DNA of 64,000 nucleotides, taken from the NCBI GenBank assembly GCA_002007465.1, contig LNAC01001239.1, positions 430-64,429 on the forward strand, given 5' to 3'. The position numbers were made by a program, and so were the translations under genes. The notes under the pieces are model-generated. The model searched no databases. It was not told the DNA's origin and was given only the letters and a program-made list of their open reading frames with translations. The DNA comes from Ailurus styani (taxonomy: Eukaryota > Chordata > Mammalia > Carnivora > Ailuridae). Shown here piece after piece: positions 56,072-64,000 of the stretch (its first letter is position 1; each line of letters begins with the position of its first letter).

Positions 56072-57049
56072 CTTGATGGCCAGTGAATGTGGCATCAGAA
56101 TGGCACCAGTGCTGATGGCAGTCTGTAGCTACCTACCCGATGGTTTTGAGTGAGCGAGATTCTACCTTCTGCTTTTGCCTCAGTACAGGATGGATGAATG
56201 GGGTGTGAGGCTCAGGGGTACAATTCTGGGTTCTCCCTCAATGAGGGAGTGCCACTGCCGGCCGTTCCCAGTGCTTCACTTTTGCCTGTAGGCACAGCGC
56301 TCCCCGCACCAGGTCCACTCTGAGAGTTGGACCAGCCCAGCGCCAAGCCACAAAGCAAATGTAGGTTCTTCTGCATAATCTCTAAATGATATGGGTTCTC
56401 CCTGAAAATGCCAAGAAGCAATCTTGGACTTACGGTGAGGAACTGGAATCTATTTTCAGTAAGATGAGAAAACAGAAAGAGAAAAAAGAGGATTCGGAAC
56501 TCTTCAATGTAAGAAGCTGAAAAGTGTGCCCTCCGTGCTTTTCTTTCCCAAAGAATAGCCAGGGACCAATGAGGAGAACTTGGATCTCTTTCACTGATCC
56601 CCTGGGTTCTCTGGCCCTTCAGTCAACCCCCCCCCCAGTTGATGATGACCAGAGGGCTCTGCTGGTGGTTCATGCAGTTCAGCATGCCTAATGCCACAGC
56701 CCCTGCTAGCTGGAGTGTCTTTCCAGTCTCTGGTTTGCAGGCTGGTGTGGCCACAATGGGGACCTTCAGGTTTTCACCTGTTCAGCATGAGCTGAAAATG
56801 ACATCCTGCATGGGGGTGTTGCTGTGTTTTGGTTTCCTGATGATTCCCCTCTCACAGTGGAAGGAAGCAAATCACCCCTCAGGTTGGAGGTGTGGTGCTG
56901 GACAGAAGGAGGGACGGAACCCATTGGTTCCCACATTTCTCCAGTGTGCCCTCCCCAGAACTTCTTTCTCTTTCTTAGGAGGAGTGGAGGGGGGTGACAC
57001 AGTGTCTTCCACCTAAAGACTTTCTCCTTCCCACAGCGATGGTTCTGTG
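56072..57049. other. Non-coding, nothing named
   Basis: A C-run at 56627-56635. The 125-codon frame at 56639-57016 lacks a domain. Confidence 0.4.
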
Positions 57050-57195
57050 ATTTACGTTAAGGACTATAACAGGTCGGAGTAAATGGAGCAGGTTTGCAAT
57101 CAGTGCAATTATCTTTCAAAGTACTTATTAAAGAAATTATTGATTGTCGATCAATTAAAGAATTATTGATTTAGTGACACTCATGCTTTTAGTAA
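57050..57195. promoter_or_regulatory. Candidate AT-rich conserved non-coding element
   Basis: An AT-rich island in GC-rich surroundings. It has repeated ATTGAT/ATCAAT and ATTA cores and a short inverted repeat 'ttgattgtcgatcaa' at 57138-57152. Such cores are bound by homeodomain and CUT-type factors. This is inference from motif clustering only. Confidence 0.2.
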
Positions 57196-58719
57196 GTAGC
57201 ATGGTGCCATCCTGGCTCTGTGCCTTGGCTCTAGGAGCTGGTGGCCAGCACAAGTAAACTTGCTTTGTGTAGGGATTTTTTTTAAATTTTAATATTTCCT
57301 TTTCATGATTTAGCTTTGCCATTAAAGTGGATTTGCATGAGAAATGAAGGGTCAGTTTATGGGGATAGAAGCTCCAGAGAATTGTGCCTGACTCCCTGCA
57401 GGGAAGAGCAGGTCTGATATGTCTGTGACCCCAACAGCAAATGAAGGTTGAGGAAGGTGGGGGGCATCCCTTGGGAGAGTGGAGTTGGTTAAAATGGAGC
57501 CCAACTGCTGGTCCATCAGCAAACCCCTTTCCTCTGGACCATGGAAGTTGATGCATTGGAAGATAGCTTCCTAAACTGCTAAGACACGTGACCAGAGTCC
57601 GCAGGGTGGCAGGGCCTGGGCCTCCCAGGTTGGAAGAGCCCAGGCAACAGCTGGAGGGCAGCGGAACTCATCCGTGGCTCTGGCAGCGGAGCGTGCAGTA
57701 GCCCTGGCCCAAAGCAGAAGATGAATGTCTCAGGCTTGGTTGGGCCTCAGTGCCAAACCCAGGACACCCCTCTCCCCGGGATGCTCAGGAGGGTCTTCCC
57801 ATCCCTGGTTCTCTGGGGGAAGAGCAGGACGGGGGAGAGAGAAATGCGGGGACACTGCCCCCAAGCCATGGTACCCCCAGGATGGAAACTTGCAGGCCTT
57901 GAGGCCAAGCCGAGTGCTGGCTGCTGAACTGCTGTGCCCCTTGCTTCTCCTGGTGCTGACTCATCATCTTCCAGAGATCCCCAGGAGATGCGACTGCCGG
58001 GGAAGAGAGAGCACCCCATTAAAGCTGCTGACTTATGCCGGCCTTGGGCTTCTGTCTTCCTGTTGTTCTCATCCTTGGTTTAAATTAACATGGCCTCTCC
58101 CTGAGTACAGCTGCTGGGGACAGCACTCTGCAGTGCAGGGTGGGGGAGCAGGGACTGTGCCCCTGTGAATTTACTTCCCCAAACAACAGTAGGAGCCCAA
58201 GTATCTCTTGTGGCGTCATCAGTGTCCGGTCCCTGGCTGGGCAGGGCCTCCTTTGGGTGGGGGCTGCTTTGGCAGAGGGCTCCTGGGAGCATGCGATGCT
58301 CCTTACCTACCGCCAACAACAGGCAGGGCTGTGAACTAGGAGGGATCACTCCTGGGCATCAGCTGGCCTTTTCCAGACCTCAGGGTCCCTGCTCCCTGAC
58401 ATCAGGACACCTGAGCCCCTTCTGGAATGTCATACATTCATGAACTTCAGCCTCATTGAATGACTCCTAGGAGCCTATTGGCCTGTGTGTTAGAGACCCA
58501 ACAGGAATCTGGTCCTCCTTGCACAGCTGCATGCCCTAGCCCAGGCATCTGGGGCACTTCCTTTAGCCATTGATGACTCAAAATTCCTGACACCTGCTCC
58601 GCACAAGTCTCCTTCCTGAGCCTGTGCTCAGTGGGGGGGGGGCTCTGGGGAGAAAGGAAAGAGATTGGGTTTGGGAACTCAAGTGGATCCACAAGTGGGC
58701 TCCTCATCCATTTACTTCT
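57196..58719. other. Non-coding, nothing named
   Basis: Overlapping frames of up to 147 codons on both strands, without domains. Confidence 0.4.
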
Positions 58720-58890
58720 GCTGTGTGACCTCATGCAGGGTGTTCAACCTTTCTGAGCTTCCTTGACTATAAGCCCATCCCTCCCCGCCCCCACCTCACC
58801 TGCTATAGCTAGGAGAATTAAAGATGTAGGCGTGTGTTAATCTTCTGGGACAGGGCCTGGCATATACTAGGTGCTCAACAAACAGCCAGG
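58720..58890 (+). mobile_element. MIR
   Basis: 'gtgtgacctcatgcagggtg' followed by 'ttcaacctttctgagcttcc' and 'ctaggtgctcaacaaacag' is a MIR with both halves visible. Confidence 0.78.
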
Positions 58891-58979
58891 AACCTCCTGT
58901 GCTTGGTCATGCTGTTGGGCTCTAATGGCTGCCTCACCAGCTGAACACAAACTGCCCCACCTTTGCTAATTGGTTCAAA

Positions 58980-59260
58980 TCTGGCTTTTCAAATACGTAT
59001 CCTTCTTTGGGACAAAAAAAATTTTTTTTTCATTTAGTTAAAAATGTTGACATTGTACCTGGATCCTCTACCAGAGAAAGTGGCTATGAATTAAACATTA
59101 AATCTTCAATGGTCCATAAATAAATATTCATTTCTGGTTCTGTATATACTGGATATAAATAGAGGGGTTTTTTTTTTCATCTAGGAGGCAGACTTCTCTT
59201 TTTAACCTCAGCTGGATAATCTTGTTAAGTAAATGTAATTAAAAGTTGAATTAATCTGTG
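58980..59260. promoter_or_regulatory. Candidate AT-rich regulatory island
   Basis: A 280-bp AT-rich island in GC-rich DNA. It contains 'ggatataaatagagggg' at 59151-59167 (TATA-like) and 'gtccataaataaatattcat' at 59113-59132. No repeat family was recognised and no oligo(A)-tailed element is evident. Function is not shown. Confidence 0.2.
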
Positions 59261-59914
59261 TCTTCCCTCTGGCTTTGGGGTGGGAGAGGGGGAGAGGGAT
59301 ACTTAAGGGAGGAAGATGTGGCCCCACTGGCTGTAACCCCTCTTTGGGAGGCACCAGGAAGAGGTCAAGAGGAGATGGGGTGTTCTCCTCTGAAGCATCT
59401 GTCAGCCACCAGGTGCTACTTGGGCCATCCCAGGCTTCTGTTGTCAGGTTTCCTTGCTCCCTTTTCCAAACTATACCCCCTCAGTGGGGTCAGGAGCATG
59501 GGGCTCCATACAGAGAAGCAGGGGGGCTCCAAGAGCAACTTTGCAGAGCTCCAGGCTCCAAGAGAGAGCCACAGAGGTGGGAGAAGGCTCAGGGTGGGCT
59601 CACACAGGCCGGCACCCCAGGGAGGGGATTTAGAAAACCCTCCTCCCCTCTGTGAGGGAGGCGCCCTGAGAAGGGGGCTTGGGGACTGTGAGGTTTTGAG
59701 ACCTTCAGTTCCCCTTGGTAAATCTATTCCTCTTGTGTCATGCCAGGTTGGTCAGCTGGGGAGGTTGGATGAATGTCTCATTCTCTGTACACATTAAAGC
59801 TTGTAAAGGCCAGAAGGGTGAGGGGAGACAGACAGATAGACCGCCAGAGAGATTGGCTGGAAATGGAAAAAAGAGCCAGGATCATGTGCTACTGGGGGCT
59901 CTCCCCTAAGAAGA
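59261..59914. other. GC-rich non-coding, nothing named
   Basis: The 179-codon frame at 59258-59797 has no recognisable domain and overlaps a 126-codon frame in another phase, as chance frames do. Confidence 0.4.
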
Positions 59915-60400
59915 GTGTATTAGTTTCCAGTTGCTGCTATAACAAACAAATGTGGTGACTTAAAGCAACACAGATGTGTTACCTCGCAGTTTGGGAGGTC
60001 AGAAGTCTGAGTGGGTCTCACTGGGCTCAAGTCAAGGTGTCAGCACGGCTCCTTCTGGAGGCTCTGGGGAGAGTCTGCTTCCTGGACTTTTCCAGCTTCT
60101 GGAGGCACCACATCCCTGGGCTTGCAGCCCCTCCTCCTCCTGCAAAGATGGTAGTGGCTGGATCTTTCTCACACTGAACCTCCTTACTCTGAACCTGCCT
60201 CCCTCTTCCACATTTAAGGACCCTGTGATTACACTGGGCCCACCTGGGTAATATAAGGTAATCCTCCTATTTTAAGGTTGACTGATTAGCAAACTTAACT
60301 CCATCTGCTACCATAATCCTCCTTGGCTATGTAACCTGACATAGTCAGAGGTTTCAGGGGCTAGGATGTGGACCTCTGGGGAATTGGGGGAGAGCACCGT
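59915..60400 (-). mobile_element. MaLR-like LTR relic
   Basis: 'gtattagtttccagttgctg' followed by 'ctataacaaacaaatgtggt' and, later, 'gtgattacactgggcccacc' (60225) is a common ancient repeat in this orientation. I judge it to be of MaLR/LTR type; the family is uncertain. Confidence 0.6.
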
Positions 60401-60569
60401 TCTCTGACCACAGGCGCTCTCCCTTCCCCTATTGCAAACACAACCTCCCCCAAAATGCATGTGAACCCAGGGCATGTCTTCAGTCTGTGGAGCCAGAGGA
60501 TCTGAATTATAGCTTTGTGTGGCTGTCTGTACATTCTCGTCTTATGTTGCCTAAGACAAAACAATACCC

Positions 60570-61290
60570 TGGGATGAAGGAGTGGAGTGAAGATGCCCTA
60601 ACTAGGGAGAAGGGGAAGAGAGAACCACAGAGGGCCAAAGGGCTGGGGTCCATGATGCTTTGATAGTAGAAGAAATCCTGTGTGGTACCATGGTGATTAG
60701 CCTGAGGTCAGAGGATAGACCACTGTCTGGAAGCGAAGGGCCTTCAGCAAGACAGTGCTGCAGGCAGAAGGAAGGGCAGATGCAAAGTTCCTGTGGCTGG
60801 GGCCCACATGGGAATGGAGACAGGAGCAGGTGCAGGGTTGGGCAAGGCCAGACCCCATGGGATGCCAGGGCAAGCCTCTCCAAGAAGCAATGGAAGTGTG
60901 TTAATGGGCAGGAGGGAGCATGATCAGAATTGCATCATGAAAATGTCTCCCTGGCTGTTAAATGGAGAGAAGACTTGTGGGAGCCTGAGTGGATGTAGGA
61001 GACCACTTGGGACTTGATCCAGGTGAGAAGTATGTGCCTTAGCGGGGCAGGTGGCATATGGCACAAGGTGGCGACAAGTAGATGAACTGCAGACGCACTC
61101 TAGAGGTCAAACCGACAGAATCGGTGACGGGTTGGACGATGGGGCATGAGGTTTTGTCCACTTGCATGGGTGAGGGCTCTATGTACCGAAATGGGAACCA
61201 CTGACACAGGACCGACTTTCTGGGAGAACCCTGAGCCTTGGGTATGTTGGGTTGGAGAAGAGAAAGGCCAGGATTGATCCCTAGGAGCCT
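60570..61290 (-). mobile_element. Probable L2 relic
   Basis: 'gggagcatgatcagaattgc' (60913) followed by 'gtctccctggctgttaaatg' and 'gatccaggtgagaagtatg' (61016) follows the reversed inner L2 text. Highly diverged. Confidence 0.45.
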
Positions 61291-62530
61291 GGATATTCCA
61301 TCACCCCCTGGAGGAAGCTGAAGCTGCAAAGGGGATGGTTTGTTTAGGAAGGGCTGGAGCGGCAGGAGGGGAATCAGGTGTGGGTGTCCCGTGCAGGCCA
61401 GGGGCTGCTCAGAGAGGAGTGAGGGTTCAGTTAACAGTCCCACATCCTGCTGAGAAAGACAAGGCTGACAAAGGCTACGTGATAATTTGGTTGAATGAGT
61501 TTGTTGGTGGAAAGAGAGGGGTAAGTCTTTTCCAGCAAGGACAAGGAAAGATCCAGAAGCATGAACAAGCTTCTTAGGGAACCACAGGAAGCTCTATTTG
61601 GCCCAAGGGTAAACCCGTGATAGGGGAGCTGGGGGGGAGGGGGATATGGGACTACAAGACAGGTTGGCACCCAGTGTGAACAGCCACCAGGTTAAGGGTC
61701 TGGACCTTTCTGGGCCTGCAGGTGGCTGCTGAGGTGTCTGATAGGGTCCGGTCTGTGATACAATGTTGAGGCCGGATTCACAGAGGGTCGGTGCAGAGGT
61801 GTGCACAGCTCTGGGACGAAGAGGGGGCCTTCCCCAAGTGACTTGAGAGCTTGAGTGTGGTGTCATGCAAGAGGCCTTGAGGAGGGAATGTGGGTAGAAG
61901 CCACAGGGACAATTCGGGGAGAATACCAGGGAGGAGTGGGGAGAGCAAGTTTGCCAAGTCTCTGAGCCTAGGGTGCTGGATCCCCATCAGCACCATTGGG
62001 AGTGCTGGGGCTGAGTTTCTCAGGGTGGCAACCAACCTCCGGTCCTCTGTTCCACTCACTGAGTTGGCAGTGACCCTGGCATGGGAACCTGGGCGGTGGC
62101 CATGTCCTGATGGGACCTGGATCGATTGGGCAGGAAACTTTCATGTAGGAGTCCACGGATGGTGGAGCCAGGGCACGGAGCATTGCAGCCAGTCACGTGT
62201 TGCTTGGAAAAGGGGCAAAGGGAGGACAGCCCAGAGGTGCCAGTCCCTCGAGAGCGAGTCTGAGCTAGCAGTTGGGGACCACAGAAAGCCAGGAAAGGGG
62301 ACAGCTGTCTAACGAGCCTCACTGGGCATCTTCCCTGTGAACCTTAGCTCTGTTCTCGTGTTTTTGTAAATTAGATGTCCTCCAGGTCAGGCAGAGTTGT
62401 GAACCTCACTCCAACATGCCTGTCTGTTGAACTGAATATTCGTCCAGCATTGACCAACCGCGGAAGCCTGTCTGCCCACACCTTGTCCTCATTAGGGGCC
62501 CCACTCCTAATGAAAGTCATTGTTGTAATT
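61291..62530. other. Non-coding, nothing named
   Basis: Frames up to 140 codons without domains. This is the left flank of the right-edge L1. Confidence 0.4.
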
Positions 62531-64000
62531 ATTTTTTTTAAAATTTTATTTTTATTCTTTGCCCAAGGGGTACAGGTCTGTGAATCATCAGGCTTACATC
62601 TTTCACAGCACTCACCAAAGCACAAACCATCCCCAATGTCCATAACCCATCCACCCTATCCCTACCCTCCCACCCCCCAGTAACCCTCAGTTTGTTTTGT
62701 GAGATTAAGAGTCTCTTATGGTTTGTGTCCTTCCCCATCCCATCTTGTTTCATTATTTTTCCCTCCCTACCCCCCACAACCCCCCACCCTGCCCCTCAAG
62801 TTCCTCATATCAGAGAGATCATATGATAATTGTCTTTCTCTGATTGACTTATTTCGCTCAGCATAATACCCTCCAGTTCCATCCATGTCGTTGCGAATGG
62901 CAAGATTTCGTTTCTTTTGATAGCTGCATAATATTCCATTGTATATATATACCACATCTTCTTTATCCATTCATCTGTTGATGGACATCTAGGTTCTTTC
63001 CATAGTTTGGCTATTGTGGACATTGCTGCTATAAACATTCGGGTGCACGTGCCCCTGAGGAACACTACCTTTGTGTCTTTAGGATAAATACCCAGTAGTG
63101 CGATTGCTGGGTCGTAGGGTAGCTCCATTTTCAACTTTTTGAGGAATCTCCATACTGTTTTCCAGAGTGGCTGCACCAGTTTGCATTCCCACCAACAGTG
63201 TAGGAGGGTTCCCCTTTCTCCGCAACCTCGCCAACATCTGTCATTTCCTGACTTGTTGATTTTAGCCATTCTGACTGGTGTAAGGTGGTATCTCGCTGTG
63301 GTTTTAATTTGTATTTCTCTGATGCCGAGTGATGTTGAGCACTTTCTCATGTGTCTGTTGGCCATTTGGATGTCTTCTTTGGAGAAATGTCTGTTCATGT
63401 CTTCTGCCCATTTCTTGACTGGGTTATTTGTTTTATGGGTGTTGAGTTTGAGAAGCTCTTTATAGATTTTGGATACTAGCCCTTTATCTGATATGTCATT
63501 TGCAAATATCTTCTCCCATTCTGTCAGTTGTCTTTTGGTTTTGTTGACTGTTTCCTTTGCTGTGCAAAAGCTTTTAATCTTGATGAAGTCCCAATAGTTC
63601 ATTTTTGCCCTTGCTTCCCTCGCCTTTGGTGATGTTCCTAGGAAGAAGTTGCTGCGGTTGAGGTCGAAGAGGTTGCTGCCTGTGTTCTCCTCGTGGATTT
63701 TGATGGATTCCTTTCTCACATTGAGGTCTTTTATCCATTTTGAGTCTATTTTTGTGTGTGGTGTAAGGAAATGATCCAGTTTCATTTTTCTGCATGGGGG
63801 TGACCAGTTTTTCCAGCACCATTTGTTGAAGAGACTGTCTTTTTCCCACTGGACATTCTTTCCTGCTTTGTCGAAGATTAGTTGACCATAGAGTTGAGGG
63901 TCCATTTCTGGGGTCTCTATTCTGTTCCACTGATCTATGTGTCTGTTTTTGTGCCACTACCATACTGTTTTGATGATGACAGCTTTGTAATAGAGCTTGA
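62531..64000 (-). mobile_element. Young carnivore LINE-1, 3' part (right edge of window)
   Basis: On the minus strand: ORF2 from the window edge to its stop at 62805, then the 3' UTR to about 62545 and an A-rich tail (T-rich at 62531). The 3' UTR and ORF2 C-terminus are nearly identical to 1-748. An in-frame TAG on the minus strand at 63957-63959, in place of the TAC found in other copies here, interrupts ORF2. Its target-site duplication cannot be tested because the 5' end is outside the window. Confidence 0.95.
62805..63956 (-). CDS. L1 ORF2 protein, C-terminal open segment (partial, after a nonsense codon)
   Basis: 383 codons are open from just after the TAG at 63957-63959 to the natural stop; the first methionine is at 63905. 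The segment covers the region after the reverse transcriptase core and the C-terminal cysteine motif, C-x3-C-x7-H-x4-C at residues 224, 228, 236 and 241 counted from that methionine. In the complete protein it supports nucleic-acid binding during retrotransposition. Because of the nonsense codon upstream the full protein would be truncated, so I infer that this copy is inactive in cis. Confidence 0.85.
   Translation of the reverse strand, partial: WHKNRHIDQWNRIETPEMDPQLYGQLIFDKAGKNVQWEKDSLFNKWCWKNWSPPCRKMKLDHFLTPHTKIDSKWIKDLNVRKESIKIHEENTGSNLFDLNRSNFFLGTSPKAREARAKMNYWDFIKIKSFCTAKETVNKTKRQLTEWEKIFANDISDKGLVSKIYKELLKLNTHKTNNPVKKWAEDMNRHFSKEDIQMANRHMRKCSTSLGIREIQIKTTARYHLTPVRMAKINKSGNDRCWRGCGERGTLLHCWWECKLVQPLWKTVWRFLKKLKMELPYDPAIALLGIYPKDTKVVFLRGTCTRMFIAAMSTIAKLWKEPRCPSTDEWIKKMWYIYTMEYYAAIKRNEILPFATTWMELEGIMLSEISQSEKDNYHMISLI

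Noticed and set aside
59915..60400. Intact endogenous retrovirus
   Set aside because: Only LTR-type relics are present here and at the other MaLR sites. No internal retroviral coding region was seen.

Overview
This window is nuclear DNA from a carnivoran mammal, very probably a caniform and perhaps a musteloid such as a ferret, mink, otter or badger. The evidence is the repeat content. More than twenty lysine-tRNA-derived Can-SINEs are present, with the head text 'ggtggctcag' and the tail 'aataaataaaatctt'. Carnivore-type LINE-1 copies also occur, whose 3' ends read 'acagacctgtacccctgggg'. The lineage call rests on remembered repeat text, not on a database search. I found no convincing intact host protein-coding gene, no RNA gene and no CRISPR array. 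All coding-like sequence that I recognise belongs to L1 ORF2 fragments; one weak, broken host-exon candidate lies at 27.5-28.2 kb.

Layout. Positions 1-37.4 kb are AT-rich and packed with L1 of several ages, nested Can-SINEs, microsatellites and local duplications. The left edge cuts a young plus-strand L1. At 3.2-8.5 kb lies a rearranged L1 that has lost ORF1 and is flanked by two inverted 5' UTR segments. At 11.3-13.2 kb there is a diverged tandem duplication. At 13.8-19.7 kb several generations of L1 are nested, with a 100-N assembly gap and a suspicious 160-bp repeat around a single N. At 28.3-29.3 kb lies a twin-primed (5'-inverted) L1. Blocks 0.9-2.2 kb and 32.8-34.1 kb are an old segmental duplication that includes the same old L1 and its flank.

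From about 37.4 to 62.5 kb the composition becomes GC-rich. Old MIR, L2 and MaLR-type LTR relics dominate, with a few Can-SINEs, a GTGTAGGG-like minisatellite, and only short L1 3' tails. This looks like an intergenic or intronic stretch of a more gene-dense isochore. Two AT-rich islands (57.05-57.2 and 58.98-59.26 kb) stand out as possible conserved non-coding elements. The right edge cuts a second young L1 on the minus strand, almost identical to the left-edge copy, so the window is bounded by an inverted L1 pair.

The best observations concern genome dynamics: three places where Can-SINEs inserted again into the same target site, the inverted L1 structures, the two duplications, and probable assembly artefacts. 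I saw no sign of a new gene system.
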